From assembly GCA_016213775.1 (NCBI GenBank), contig JACQZR010000202.1, positions 1 through 64,000 of the forward strand: 64,000 nt of DNA. Direction: 5' to 3'. Under the pieces are notes generated by a model that had not been told where the DNA came from, ran no database searches, and worked only from the letters and a program-made list of their open reading frames with translations. The position numbers were made by a program, and so were the translations under genes. This document shows, piece by piece, positions 36,415 to 45,466 of this stretch (position 1 is the first letter of the stretch; each line of letters starts with the position of its first letter). The stretch comes from Acidobacteriota bacterium (GTDB lineage Bacteria; Acidobacteriota; Terriglobia; Bryobacterales; Bryobacteraceae).

Positions 36415-36900
36415 CTACATTTTGTAGCGGCCGAGGTCCTCGTCGTTGAGGTTCTCAAGCCAGCGGCGGAGTTCTTCGTTGCTGACGCGGTCGGCGATGG
36501 TGTTGGCGGACTTGGAGGATTTGAGCACCGCGTCTTCGACGTAGATGGGGCAGTCCGTGCGCAGGGCGAGAGCGAGGGCGTCAGAGGGGCGGGAATCCAC
36601 GGTGATGAGTTCGCCATCCTTTTCCAGCCAGATGAGGGCGTAGAAGGTGTCGTCTTTCAGTTCGCTGACGACGACTTTGCGGACCTCGGCTTCGAGGCCC
36701 ATGAGCACGGTCTTAATGAGGTCGTGGGTCATGGGGCGAGGAGTAGAAACCTTTTCGATCTCCAAGGCGATTGCGTTGGCCTCGTAGATGCCCACCCAGA
36801 TGGGGAGGACGGTGTTCCCGTTGATGTCTTTGAGGATGACGATGGGCATGTTGGTAACAGGGTCCATCATCAATCCGCGGATTTTCATTTCAACTTCCAT
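36415..36900 (-). CDS. Bifunctional nuclease (BFN/DUF151) family protein
   Basis: The 161-residue protein shows the BFN core: VTNMPIVILKD, LPIWVGIYEANAIALEIEKV (LPIxIG-x-x-EA-x-AI), RPMTHDLIKTVLMGLEAEVRKVVV (RP-x-THDL), FYALIWLE, and IDSRPSDALALALR (here VDSRPSDALALALRTDCPIYV). A UVR-like C-terminal tail follows. The plant homologue degrades DNA and RNA; bacterial roles are unclear. Start ATG 36900 has GGAGG seven bases upstream. It lies 97 bases downstream of miaB on the same strand. Confidence 0.9.
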   Translation of the reverse strand: MEVEMKIRGLMMDPVTNMPIVILKDINGNTVLPIWVGIYEANAIALEIEKVSTPRPMTHDLIKTVLMGLEAEVRKVVVSELKDDTFYALIWLEKDGELITVDSRPSDALALALRTDCPIYVEDAVLKSSKSANTIADRVSNEELRRWLENLNDEDLGRYKM

Positions 36901-36996
36901 GCGCTACCTCCATTGGAGCACGAACGGGGGACGGGAACACAGCCCCATGCTACGGAAGACGTTTGGGGAAGGATATCAGATGCGGGGACGGTTCGC

Positions 36997-38331
36997 TCAA
37001 ACATGAGCGAGTTCGGCGGGGGCGTGCTGTGGGACCCAATCACCGACGAGGGAGTTGGGGCCGGCGCGGGTGACGCGCACGGGGAGGTAGCGTCCAAGGA
37101 GACCCTGTTCAGCGGCGGTGAAGTTGAGGGTTTTGTTCTGCGAGGTGCGGCCGATCCACTGGTTGGTGGACTTGTTGTAGCCTTCGACGAGGACCTCCTG
37201 GGTGCTGCCGATGTGGTCGGCGTTGCGGCGGATCTGGATGCCGCGCTGCTTTTCCTGGAGGATAGTGAGGCGGCGGCCTTTTTCGTCCTCGGGGATTTGG
37301 GCGGTGAGTTGGAGTGCAGGTGTATTGGGACGTGGCGAGTACTTGAAGCTGAAGATGGAGTCGTACTCGACTTCGTCGAGGAGGGAGAGGGTTTGCGCGA
37401 AGTCCTCTTCGGTTTCGCCGGGGAATCCGACGATGATGTCGGTGGAGAGGGCGATGTTGCGCGGAGAGAGCTTCATCCATTCGATGCGGCGCATGTATTG
37501 GTCGCGGGTGTAGAGGCGCTGCATGCCGCGGAGGACGGAGTCGCTGCCGGATTGCACGGGCAGGTGAACGAAGTTGCAGAGGACGGAGTTCTCGTCGATT
37601 GCGTCGACGATCTCCTTTGTGAAGTCCCGCGGGTGTGAGGTGGTGAAGCGGACACGCCGGATACCTGTGGTGCGACCGACCTGGCGTAGCAGTTGAGCGA
37701 AGTTGAGAGCGGCGGGGGAAGGATCGAGGTAGCTGTTGACGTTCTGGCCGAGCAACTGGATTTCGGTGTAGCCGAGATCGGCGAGTTGGCGGGCCTCGCT
37801 AAGGACGCTGGCGGACGTGCGGCTGCGTTCGGGACCGCGGGTGAAGGGGACGACGCAGTAGGCGCAGGATTTGTCGCAGCCTTCAATGATGGTGATGTAG
37901 GCGCGGTGGGGATTGTCCCGGCTGGTGAGGGGCGTTTCGAATGTATCCTCGGTGTCGAGGCTGAGGCCGGTGACGCGGCGGGCGCCTGCTTCCACCTGAG
38001 CCATCAGTTGCGGGAGGAGATTGTAGCTGGCCGAGCCACAGACGAGGCTGACGTGGGGGGCTTTGTCGAAGATGCGCTCGCCTTCCTGCTGGGCGACGCA
38101 GCCGAGGACTCCGAAAGTTTTTCCTTTGGAGGAGCGTTTGAACTCCTGGAGGCGGGAGAAGACTTTTTGTTCGGCTTTGTCGCGGATGCTGCAGGTGTTG
38201 TAGAGGACCAGGTCGGCGTCGTCGGGAGTTTCCACCTGTTCATAGCCGCGGGAGGAGAGCGTGCCGATCACTTTTTCGGAATCGTGGACGTTCATCTGGC
38301 AGCCGAAGGTTTCGATGTAGAACTTTTTCAT
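36997..38331 (-). CDS. miaB: tRNA-2-methylthio-N6-dimethylallyladenosine synthase
   Basis: A 444-residue methylthiotransferase. The N-terminal UPF0004 domain has three cluster cysteines (C11 in TFGCQMN, C47 in YNTCSIR, C78 in LGCVAQ). The radical-SAM C152-x3-C156-x2-C159 lies in IEGCDKSCAYCVVPFTRG, followed by LLGQNVNSY and the C-terminal TRAM domain (about 375-440). VQSGSDSVLRGM is the family text. It methylthiolates i6A37 of tRNAs. Start ATG 38331 fits MKKFYIETFGCQMN; the longer upstream frame overlaps the divergent Uma2 gene. Confidence 0.95.
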   Translation of the reverse strand: MKKFYIETFGCQMNVHDSEKVIGTLSSRGYEQVETPDDADLVLYNTCSIRDKAEQKVFSRLQEFKRSSKGKTFGVLGCVAQQEGERIFDKAPHVSLVCGSASYNLLPQLMAQVEAGARRVTGLSLDTEDTFETPLTSRDNPHRAYITIIEGCDKSCAYCVVPFTRGPERSRTSASVLSEARQLADLGYTEIQLLGQNVNSYLDPSPAALNFAQLLRQVGRTTGIRRVRFTTSHPRDFTKEIVDAIDENSVLCNFVHLPVQSGSDSVLRGMQRLYTRDQYMRRIEWMKLSPRNIALSTDIIVGFPGETEEDFAQTLSLLDEVEYDSIFSFKYSPRPNTPALQLTAQIPEDEKGRRLTILQEKQRGIQIRRNADHIGSTQEVLVEGYNKSTNQWIGRTSQNKTLNFTAAEQGLLGRYLPVRVTRAGPNSLVGDWVPQHAPAELAHV

Positions 38332-38346
38332 GGGCCCCAATCCTTC

Positions 38347-38355
38347 TATTATAGT
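38347..38355. promoter_or_regulatory. Overlapping divergent -10 elements between miaB and the Uma2 gene
   Basis: Nine bases, TATTATAGT, contain a plus-strand -10 (TATTAT 38347-38352 or TATAGT 38350-38355) and a perfect minus-strand TATAAT (38353-38348). Start codons are at 38331 (minus) and 38359 (plus), so the plus-strand transcript would begin at or next to its ATG. Confidence 0.5.
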
Positions 38356-38358
38356 GGT

Positions 38359-38949
38359 ATGCCGGTGCTTGCCATCGATCGGGAAATTACTGGGGAACCT
38401 CGCCGCGTGGTGTGGACGCGGGAGCAAATTGCGCAACTGCGGGATGCGGGATTGCTGCATGTTCAACGGTACGAGTTGATCGAAGGGGAGTTGATCGACA
38501 AGATGCGACAGAACGCTCCACACGCCAGTGCGATCGTCAGGCTGCAAAAGGCTTTCATTCGCCTTTACGAAATAGACCACATGCGCGTGCAACTTCCCCT
38601 GGAGGTGCGGCTGGATGACCGCAGCTTGAATGAGCCAGAGCCCGATTTCGTTATTACACGCGGACCGAACGACGATTATGCGGCGCGCCATCCCCAGGGT
38701 CATGAGCTGACGCTGTTAGTTGAAGTCTCCGACAGCACGGCGCGGATGGACCGGATCCGCAAACGCCGGCTCTATGCACGGGCCGGGGTTCCCGAATACT
38801 GGGTGCTCGATCTGCAGAAGCGCCAACTGTTTGTGTACCGCACTCCGCAGGGCGACGCCTATCTCGAGGCCAAAGCCTACGCGGAGGAAGAATCGGTGGA
38901 GGCGCCGGGGACGGACGGGCAGATTGCGGTAATCAGCATTCTGCCGTAG
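38359..38949 (+). CDS. Uma2 family (DUF820) restriction-endonuclease-like protein
   Basis: The 196-residue protein has the Uma2 pattern: YELIEGELIDKM, then NEPEPDFVI (catalytic P-D), LTLLVEVSDST (E-h-S, the E-x-x part of PD-(D/E)xK), and RIRKRRLYARAGVPEYWVLDL (K-x-x-x-Y-a-x-x-GV-x-EYWhvD). Uma2 proteins are widespread in multicopy in Cyanobacteria and Acidobacteriota, and their targets are unknown. ATG 38359 is 27 bases from the miaB ATG. The first operator of the signalling cluster starts seven bases after its stop. Confidence 0.85.
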   Translation: MPVLAIDREITGEPRRVVWTREQIAQLRDAGLLHVQRYELIEGELIDKMRQNAPHASAIVRLQKAFIRLYEIDHMRVQLPLEVRLDDRSLNEPEPDFVITRGPNDDYAARHPQGHELTLLVEVSDSTARMDRIRKRRLYARAGVPEYWVLDLQKRQLFVYRTPQGDAYLEAKAYAEEESVEAPGTDGQIAVISILP

Positions 38950-38955
38950 GGTGCG

Positions 38956-39023
38956 TCCTGACTCGATCCTGACAAAGTCCTGATAATTCCTAAACATTCA
39001 CGCCCCGTGAGCGGTTCTATAAT
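38956..39023 (+). promoter_or_regulatory. Direct-repeat operator and promoter of sensor kinase 1
   Basis: Heptamers TCCTGAC (38956-38962), TCCTGAC (38967-38973), TCCTGAT (38978-38984) and TCCTAAA (38988-38994) lie at 11, 11 and 10 base spacing. The perfect TATAAT at 39018-39023 begins 40 and 30 bases after the last two. No -35 hexamer is visible, as expected for an OmpR/PhoB-type activated promoter. The -10 ends ten bases before ATG 39034, implying a very short or absent leader. Confidence 0.75.
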
Positions 39024-39033
39024 CGGTGGCGGT

Positions 39034-40902
39034 ATGAATCCGAGGGAATGGTTCCGGCCTCCGCTCGCTGTGTTGACCCTGTTTATCGTGTTGATGGTGG
39101 TGTGCGCGTTGGCGCTGGGGTGGCTTGGGTGGCAAGTGCTATTGCAGGATCGCGCAATGGAAACCCAACGGCGTCAGGAGCAGATGGAGATTGCCGCCGA
39201 TCGCGCGGTTGCCGCCATCGAGCGGGCGTTCGGCGGGTCAGACGCGGAAGTCACGGTTACCGCAAACGGAGAAGTGCAAATCACGCCGGAGGGACGGATC
39301 GCCTACACGCCGGCGCCAACGGAGGCCGGGCCACTCCGGCCTGAAATTTTCGCCGAGGCCGAATCGCTGGAATTCGGGAAAAGGGAACCGGCTAAGGCAG
39401 CAGCGGTGTACGCGAGAGTCGCCGAGACGGAACAAACACAGGTCCGCGCGGAAGCGTTGGTACGGCTGGGACGTGTGCTCCGCAGCGAGAGACGGTGGCC
39501 CGAGGCGACGAAAGCATACGGCTTTCTTGAGAAGCTTGGGTCGAGAGCAGTCGCGGGAATGCCCGCGGGTCTGATTGCCCGTGCCGCGCGTTGCTCAATC
39601 CTCAAGGAAAGCGGCGATGGAGCAGGGGCAAGACGGGAAGCATCCGCTTTATGGGTGGATTTGATCGCGGGCAAATGGCTCATCTCGAAAGCGACCCTGG
39701 AAACTTACCTCGGAGAATTGCGGTCGCTGGCGCCGGAGCTTGCACTCCCGCCGGGGTGGGAGGATCGATGGTTGCTGGCGCAGGCGGCGGAATGGGCCTT
39801 TGCGCAGCCTGCCGTGAGCGGACGGGCCGGAGTCGCGATTGGCGGAGAAGCAGTTTCAGTTTCGTGGGAAAGACGGAACGTTGGCTGGAGAGCCCGGCTG
39901 GTGGGGCCGACTTCGTGGAAGGCCCTATGGAAGAGACTGGAGCGCGACGCGGGAATTCTTTTGCGGGTGGTGGACGCACAAGGCCGTGTGATCCACGAGA
40001 ACGGCCCGCTGGCGGGTCAGGCGGCTTTTCGGGCGGCGGCTATGACCGGACTGCCGTGGAGTTTGACGGCGAGTGGGGCGGCGGACGGGGTGCCGTCAGG
40101 CTCGTGGACAGCACGGCGGCGTTTTCTTGTGGCCGGACTCGCCGTATTCGCACTCGTGCTGGTGATGGGAAGCCTTCTCATCGGGCGCGCGATCAGCCGC
40201 GAATTCGCGGTTGCTCGGCTGCAATCGGACTTCGTCTCGGCTGTATCGCACGAATTCCGCACGCCGCTCACTTCGATGCGCCAACTGACCGAGATGCTGG
40301 CACGCGGGCGGATGGAGAACGAGGGGCACAAGCAGCGTGCCTACGAGTTGATGCTGGGTGAGAGCGACCGCTTGGGAAGGCTGGTGGAATCGCTGCTGGA
40401 TTTCGGGCGCATGCAGGCGCGCCAATATGAATTCCGGTGCGAGAGGCTGGAATCCGGGCAGTGGGCACGATGCGTCAGTGAGGAGTTCCAGCAGACGGTG
40501 TCCAGCCGCGGGTACGCCATCGAATACTGCGGACCGGAGCACGACACGTGGATCCATGGGGATCGGGAGGCGTTGAGTGGAGCGCTGTGGAACCTGCTGG
40601 ACAATGCGGTGAAGTACTCGCCCGGTGAGAAGCATGTGGACGTGGCAGTATCGACGACGAACGGTAAGGTGGAGGTGAGCGTGCGTGACAGGGGCCAAGG
40701 GATTCCGAAGGAGGAGTTGAGGCGCGTGTTTGGCAAGTTTTATCGCGGCGCCGATGCAAAGCGGCAAGGAACGAAGGGAACAGGAATCGGGCTAGCGATG
40801 GTGAAGGAGATTGTCGAAGCGCATGGAGGATCGGTGCGCGTCCGCAGCGAACCCGGACGGGGAAGTGAATTCACAATGGTGCTGCCATGCCACGAATCCT
40901 GA
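39034..40902 (+). CDS. Sensor histidine kinase 1, TPR-like periplasmic region
   Basis: A 622-residue kinase. TM1 is at about 11-33 and TM2 at about 362-385. The extracytoplasmic region includes TPR-like helices (SLEFGKREPAKAAAVYARVA, AEALVRLGRVLRSERRWPEA). The HisKA box SHEFRTPLTS places the phosphorylated His at 406. HATPase motifs are N (LLDNAVKYSP), G1 (DRGQGIP) and G2 (GTGIGLAMV). The start ATG 39034 (MNPREWFRPP) parallels kinase 3 (MSFGFWFRPP) and fits the promoter; an upstream GTG at 39007 would lie inside the -10 region. The regulator gene overlaps its end by 16 bases. The signal is unknown. Confidence 0.9.
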   Translation: MNPREWFRPPLAVLTLFIVLMVVCALALGWLGWQVLLQDRAMETQRRQEQMEIAADRAVAAIERAFGGSDAEVTVTANGEVQITPEGRIAYTPAPTEAGPLRPEIFAEAESLEFGKREPAKAAAVYARVAETEQTQVRAEALVRLGRVLRSERRWPEATKAYGFLEKLGSRAVAGMPAGLIARAARCSILKESGDGAGARREASALWVDLIAGKWLISKATLETYLGELRSLAPELALPPGWEDRWLLAQAAEWAFAQPAVSGRAGVAIGGEAVSVSWERRNVGWRARLVGPTSWKALWKRLERDAGILLRVVDAQGRVIHENGPLAGQAAFRAAAMTGLPWSLTASGAADGVPSGSWTARRRFLVAGLAVFALVLVMGSLLIGRAISREFAVARLQSDFVSAVSHEFRTPLTSMRQLTEMLARGRMENEGHKQRAYELMLGESDRLGRLVESLLDFGRMQARQYEFRCERLESGQWARCVSEEFQQTVSSRGYAIEYCGPEHDTWIHGDREALSGALWNLLDNAVKYSPGEKHVDVAVSTTNGKVEVSVRDRGQGIPKEELRRVFGKFYRGADAKRQGTKGTGIGLAMVKEIVEAHGGSVRVRSEPGRGSEFTMVLPCHES

Positions 40903-41564
40903 TTGTGGAAGACGAACCGGCCATCTCGTTTGGTCTGGAACTCGATTTGAAGACGGACGGCTATGAGGTAGAGGTTGTGGAGGACGGCGAGTCCGCGGTG
41001 CGCCGTGGGCACGAAGGTGGTTTCGATCTGATCGTGCTGGATCTGATGCTGCCGAAAAAGGACGGGTTCGAGGTTTGCCGAGAGTTGAGGCGCGGCGGCA
41101 TCAAGACGCCGATTCTCATGTTGACAGCCAGAAACCTGGAAGTGGAGAAGGTCTTAGGGCTGGATCTGGGAGCAGACGATTATGTGACGAAGCCGTTCAG
41201 TCCGAAGGAGCTGCGCGCACGTGTCCGTGCATTGCTGCGGCGGGGCAGTTCGGAAGAGGCGGGAGAACGGTACAGTTTCAGCGATGTAGAAGTGGATTTT
41301 GCCCGCGGCGAGGTTCGCCGGGGCGGGGTGTGTGTGGAGATGACGCCGCTGGAGTTCCAACTGATTGGCGTATTTGTGAAGAACCGGGGTAGGGTTTTGA
41401 GCCGGGACCGGCTGTTGGATCTGGCATGGGGCACGGACACGCACGTGACCCAGCGCGTGGTGGACAACTACATTGTGACGCTGAGAAAGAAACTGGAGCC
41501 TGAGCCCGCGGCGCCGCGCTTTCTGATGAGTGTGAGAGGGCAGGGATATCGCTTTGACGGCTGA
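40887..41564 (+). CDS. OmpR-family response regulator 1
   Basis: A 225-residue regulator with a receiver domain: acidic pocket E8-D9-E10, phospho-acceptor D52 (VLDLMLP), T80 and K102 (DYVTKPFS). A winged-helix DNA-binding domain follows (about 128-224: EMTPLEFQLIGVFVKNRGRVLSRDRLL, DNYIVTLRKKLEP, VRGQGYRF). It overlaps the kinase gene, so the two form a cognate pair. Its likely targets are the 11-bp direct repeats in this cluster (inference). Confidence 0.92.
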   Translation: MPRILIVEDEPAISFGLELDLKTDGYEVEVVEDGESAVRRGHEGGFDLIVLDLMLPKKDGFEVCRELRRGGIKTPILMLTARNLEVEKVLGLDLGADDYVTKPFSPKELRARVRALLRRGSSEEAGERYSFSDVEVDFARGEVRRGGVCVEMTPLEFQLIGVFVKNRGRVLSRDRLLDLAWGTDTHVTQRVVDNYIVTLRKKLEPEPAAPRFLMSVRGQGYRFDG

Positions 41565-41621
41565 TTCTTACCAAATCCTGACTGAGACCGTGACGAACTC
41601 TCCACATGTGCAGTTCATGAT
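41565..41621 (+). promoter_or_regulatory. Direct-repeat operator and promoter of propeller protein 1
   Basis: TTCTTAC (41565-41571), TCCTGAC (41576-41582) and CCGTGAC (41588-41594) follow the regulator stop directly. CATGAT (41616-41621), a 4/6 match to TATAAT, begins 40 and 28 bases after the last two. GGAGG at 41628-41632 is the ribosome binding site. Confidence 0.6.
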
Positions 41622-41640
41622 GACGGTGGAGGTTGAACCC

Positions 41641-43725
41641 ATGATGAGACGAATCTGGACAGTATTGGCGATGGCACTGCTGTTGACGGTTCCACTGGCG
41701 GCGCAACAAGCGGAAGCGGCGGAAACCCTCTTGCAGACCGCGATCAAGAAAGAAGTGGTGGACGGCAATCTGGCCGGCGCGATTGAGGGATATCAGAAAG
41801 CGCTGGCGGCAGCCAAAGGGAACCGCCCTGTGACGGCGAAGACGTTGCTGCGGTTGGCAGAGTGTTATCAGAAGATGGGCGATGGGCAGTCGCGCGCGAT
41901 GTACGAGCGGGTGATCCGGGAATACCCCGATCAGAAGGAATCGGTGGCCGTGGCGCGCGACCGGCTTGGCGGCAAGGCAGGAGCGAGCGACGGGATTGTG
42001 ACACGGCAGGTATGGGTGGGGCCAAACCGGGACGACTACCTGGGGGCGATATCCGCGGACGGACGGTTGCTGCCGTATTCCGACCAAACGACAGGCGATC
42101 TGGCAATCCGAATGCTCGCCACGGGCGAGACGCGGCGCCTGACAAATAAGGGGCCGTGGACGCAATCGAAGGAAGAGGCGGAATGGCCGGGCGCGATCTC
42201 CGCCGATGGCAAGACAGTGGCCTACGGTTGGGCAGGCAAGAACGGGTTCGAACTGCGGACGATGCCGGTGGTTGGCGGCGATGCGCGCGTGCTGGTGAGG
42301 AATGAGGAGATCAGCGAAATCGAGCCGGCTGCGTGGAGTTCGGACGGGGGATACATTGTTGCGGTTGTGCGTAGGAAGGACCGCAACAACCAGATTGTGT
42401 TGGTGGCCACCAACGACGGCCGGATGAGAACATTGAAGTCGCTGGAGTGGCGGTATCCGCGAAAGGTGAGTCTGGCGCCGGACAACCGTTCGATCGTGTA
42501 TGACGCACCCGCGCACTCCACCCAGGCGCAGAGAGACATCTTTCTACTGGCTACGGACGGCAGCCGGGAAACAGCGATCGTGGAACATCCCGCGGACGAC
42601 TATGGAGCGCTTTGGACGCCGGACGGAAAGCGTATCGCCTTTCTCAGCAACCGGAGCGGAGAGACCGGGCTCTGGGTTGTGCCGGTGACCGAAGGGAAGG
42701 CAGGCGCGGCGGAGGAGATCCATGCGGGGGTGGGAGCACGCAACCAGGCGAAGCCGCTGGGATTCAGCCGTAATGGCTCGTACTATTATGCGTCGGGAGG
42801 GACGGGCACAAGCGACGTTTATGTTGCGGAATGGGATGCGGAGACAGGCAGAGTCAAGGGTATGCCCTCGCGGTTGTCGGAACGGAACGTGGGAAGGAAT
42901 ATCGACCCGGTGATATCGCCGGACGGGAAGCAGGTGGCGTACCGGTCGCTTCGCCGGGAAGGGATGACGGTGGTGCGATCGCTGGAAACAGGCGCGGAGC
43001 GCGACGTGACATTCGAAGGAGCGCCTCCGGGGCCTCAAGTGTGGTTTGGCGATAGCCGCGCACTGCTGCGGTTTGGGACGGACAGCGAAGGCCGCCAGGC
43101 GATGTACCGGCTGGAGGTGGAGACAGGCCAGGTAAGGCGACTGCTGCAGTTTCGTTCGGGTGAGACGACGCGCAGCATGCAGCCGGGCGTTTCGCCGGAC
43201 GGCAAGATCGTGTACTACCTGGCGCGATCTCCGGAAGCGAAGGAACCGCTGCTGCGCGGGTATGAAGTAGGGGCGGGCCGGGAACGGGAGATTGCGACGG
43301 GTTTGAGATTCGGTGGTGGACGGAGCAGCCTGGCCGTATCGCCGGATGGGCGGCATCTGGCGATTGCCGCGGACAATGGAGATACGCGAATACTCTCGCT
43401 GGTGCCGCTTAGGGGCGGCGCGTCGCGGGAGTTGTTGAGTTCGCCGAAGATGCGGGCGCATTTGGGATTGTCCTGGACAGTGGACGGTCGGCACGTGCTG
43501 TATACCGGCGCATCCGAGGATGGACAAAACGACTTGTGGCGGGTTGCGGTGGAGAGCGGCAAGACGGAGAAGGTAGCCCTGCACGGAGGTGGGGTGCGTT
43601 GGGTTGGAGTCCACCCGGATGGCCGGCGGCTGGTGTTTTCGGGCGGGACGGCGCGCAACAACAAACGGGAGGTTTGGGCGATTGAGAATTTTCTTCCAGC
43701 CGGACGTAGGCTGACAAATCCGTGA
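41641..43725 (+). CDS. Secreted TPR + PD40 (TolB-like) beta-propeller protein 1
   Basis: A 694-residue protein starting at ATG 41641 (GGAGG eight bases upstream) with a signal peptide (IWTVLAMALLLTVPLAAQQ). Residues about 25-105 form a TPR-like unit (GAIEGYQKALAAA...AKTLLRLAECYQKMG...YERVIREYPDQKESVAVAR). The remainder is a PD40/TolB-type propeller with repeated S-x-DG-K/R motifs (SPDGKQVAYRS, TPDGKRIAFLS, SPDGKIVYYLA). It ends RNNKREVWAIENFLPA, like its paralogues. No protease or other catalytic domain is fused, so it is likely a periplasmic binding or sensing partner of the adjacent kinase. Confidence 0.82.
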   Translation: MMRRIWTVLAMALLLTVPLAAQQAEAAETLLQTAIKKEVVDGNLAGAIEGYQKALAAAKGNRPVTAKTLLRLAECYQKMGDGQSRAMYERVIREYPDQKESVAVARDRLGGKAGASDGIVTRQVWVGPNRDDYLGAISADGRLLPYSDQTTGDLAIRMLATGETRRLTNKGPWTQSKEEAEWPGAISADGKTVAYGWAGKNGFELRTMPVVGGDARVLVRNEEISEIEPAAWSSDGGYIVAVVRRKDRNNQIVLVATNDGRMRTLKSLEWRYPRKVSLAPDNRSIVYDAPAHSTQAQRDIFLLATDGSRETAIVEHPADDYGALWTPDGKRIAFLSNRSGETGLWVVPVTEGKAGAAEEIHAGVGARNQAKPLGFSRNGSYYYASGGTGTSDVYVAEWDAETGRVKGMPSRLSERNVGRNIDPVISPDGKQVAYRSLRREGMTVVRSLETGAERDVTFEGAPPGPQVWFGDSRALLRFGTDSEGRQAMYRLEVETGQVRRLLQFRSGETTRSMQPGVSPDGKIVYYLARSPEAKEPLLRGYEVGAGREREIATGLRFGGGRSSLAVSPDGRHLAIAADNGDTRILSLVPLRGGASRELLSSPKMRAHLGLSWTVDGRHVLYTGASEDGQNDLWRVAVESGKTEKVALHGGGVRWVGVHPDGRRLVFSGGTARNNKREVWAIENFLPAGRRLTNP

Positions 43726-43754
43726 CAACCGCGTTGGCGCGAAAGCTGTAGAAT
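43709..43754 (+). promoter_or_regulatory. Direct-repeat operator and promoter of sensor kinase 2
   Basis: GGCTGAC (43709-43715) and CCGTGAC (43720-43726) are 11 bases apart and lie partly in the 3' end of propeller gene 1. TAGAAT (43749-43754, 5/6 match) begins exactly 40 and 29 bases after them. The GTG start at 43763 is nine bases beyond, so transcription should begin at or beside the start codon. Confidence 0.7.
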
Positions 43755-43762
43755 TCCATTCT

Positions 43763-45466
43763 GTGAAGCGGCTAGCGCTATTTGGGGCCATGGTGTTGCT
43801 TCCCTGTGGGCTGCTCATCGTCTTTGGCTACCGCATGATCCGGCAGGACCGCGAGTTGGCGGCGAGGCATGCCGAGGATGAACGGCGGGCATGGACACTC
43901 CAGCAACAGCAAGCCCGGCTGGTGCGTCTGGAGAGCCTGAAGCGAAAGGCCGTTGAGGATTTCTTCGCGGAGCGAAGGCCTTCGATTGAGTTCGCAGCGT
44001 TGGTGGTGGAAGGCGGATTTCGCGCCCCGTGGGAACCTGGCGCCGCTGTCCGTTCCACCTGGGATGGCTGCGAGCGGGAGGAATTCACGGCTGGCCGGTT
44101 GGTGGACGCAATCGGATGCTACCGGCGGGCACTGGCTGCCGCTGCCACTCAGGCGCAGAAATCCCACGTGCGGTTGCTGCTGGGGCGGGCGCTGGAGAAA
44201 GCCGGCCGAAGCGTGGAGGCGGCGGCGGAGAACCGCGAGTTGCTGCGAACTCCGTTCCCCGTGGTGGACGATCAGGGAGTGCCGTACGCTTACTACGCGG
44301 CGGACCGGCTCTCGCGCAAGGGTGGAGCGATGGGTTTCATCACAGAACGTTTCGCCGCGGATGAGCATGTGGTGTCACCCGCGGCGGCCTACCTTTTAAA
44401 GACCGTCGCGCAACGGCTGGGGGACTCAGTACTGGAAGGGAGGGCTGCAGCCGCGGCGGCTCTCGCCGCTCACGTGGAATCGTTGCGAGCCGATTTGCCC
44501 GGGCTGCTACCCTATCTCCGGCGGGAAGGGCCGGAGCCCGCATGGCAGCCGCATGGGGATTGGCTGGTGGGGATCGCGAAAGCGCCGGAGTCCGGTAAGG
44601 AGTTGCTGGTTGCCGTGGCAGCGAAGAGCGTGGAAGCAGCAAAGGTTGAGCCGCGGGGAAAACCTCCGGAGTCGCGAACTGGTCTGTATGTTACCTCCGT
44701 ATTGCTTGTGTGCCTGATCATGGTGTCGGGCGCGTATTTGCTGTGGCGGGATGTGCAGCGCGACGTCGCCCTAGCTGGTATGCGGTCGCAGTTCGTTTCG
44801 AGTGTGTCGCATGAGCTGAAGACACCTCTGACGGCCATTCGCATGTTCGCCGAGGCTCTTCGCATGCGGCCTGGCGGCGATGCGGCGATGCGTGACAATT
44901 ACCTGGATACGATCGTGCAGGAAAGCGAACGGTTGAGCCGGCTGGTGGACAATGTTCTGGACTTTTCCAAGATCGAGCAGGGCCGCAAGCTGTATCGAAT
45001 GCAGCCGACGCCGATGGGCGACTTAATCGACTCCGTGGTGCGGGCCATTGATTACCCGCTACGCCAGGCTGGGTTCGAACTGAATGTCGCTTCGGGGAGT
45101 GGGTTGCCGGTGTTGCATGCCGACTCCGACGCGTTGCAGCAGGCGGTGATGAACCTGCTTACGAATGCGATGAAGTATTCACCAGAGCGCAAGCGGATTG
45201 ATCTCGCGGTCACGCTCGAAGAGGGCGTCATCGTGATCGCTGTGCGGGATTACGGGGTTGGGATTCCGGCGGAACATCGAAGGAAGATCTTCGAACGCTT
45301 TTACCGCGTACCGTCGGTGGAGAATCAGCGCGTCCCGGGAGCGGGCCTTGGACTGACGCTGGTGGCTCACATCGCCAAGGCCCATGGCGGCGATGTAGTA
45401 GTGGAAAGCGAACCTGGCGCCGGGAGTCAGTTCTCGCTGCGGCTGCCTGTGGAGCAACGCATATGA
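43763..45466 (+). CDS. Sensor histidine kinase 2, TPR-like periplasmic region
   Basis: A 567-residue kinase with TM1 (about 3-22) and TM2 (about 313-333, YVTSVLLVCLIMVSGAYLLW). The extracytoplasmic region has a TPR-like pair (REEFTAGRLVDAIGCYRRAL, RLLLGRALEKAGRSVEAAA). Its H box is SHELKTPLTA (His350), differing from the SHEFRTPLT of kinases 1 and 3. The N box is NLLTNAMKYSP, followed by G1 DYGVGIP and G2 GAGLGLTLV. Start GTG 43763 matches the promoter. It ends in ATGA overlap with its regulator. It is the most divergent of the three kinases. Confidence 0.9.
   Translation: MKRLALFGAMVLLPCGLLIVFGYRMIRQDRELAARHAEDERRAWTLQQQQARLVRLESLKRKAVEDFFAERRPSIEFAALVVEGGFRAPWEPGAAVRSTWDGCEREEFTAGRLVDAIGCYRRALAAAATQAQKSHVRLLLGRALEKAGRSVEAAAENRELLRTPFPVVDDQGVPYAYYAADRLSRKGGAMGFITERFAADEHVVSPAAAYLLKTVAQRLGDSVLEGRAAAAAALAAHVESLRADLPGLLPYLRREGPEPAWQPHGDWLVGIAKAPESGKELLVAVAAKSVEAAKVEPRGKPPESRTGLYVTSVLLVCLIMVSGAYLLWRDVQRDVALAGMRSQFVSSVSHELKTPLTAIRMFAEALRMRPGGDAAMRDNYLDTIVQESERLSRLVDNVLDFSKIEQGRKLYRMQPTPMGDLIDSVVRAIDYPLRQAGFELNVASGSGLPVLHADSDALQQAVMNLLTNAMKYSPERKRIDLAVTLEEGVIVIAVRDYGVGIPAEHRRKIFERFYRVPSVENQRVPGAGLGLTLVAHIAKAHGGDVVVESEPGAGSQFSLRLPVEQRI

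Noticed and set aside
36031-37638. A 535-codon open frame on the plus strand
   Set aside because: It is antisense to the bifunctional nuclease and miaB genes, both of which have unmistakable motifs; its acidic, repetitive translation is typical of an antisense frame in GC-rich DNA.
36997-38703. Longer miaB frame beginning at 38703
   Set aside because: The extra 124 residues are antisense to the Uma2 gene; MiaB proteins begin with MKKFYIETFGCQMN-like text as at 38331.
42544-43818. A 424-codon minus-strand frame across the end of propeller 1
   Set aside because: It is the His/Arg/Pro-rich antisense of the propeller gene and spans the kinase 2 promoter.
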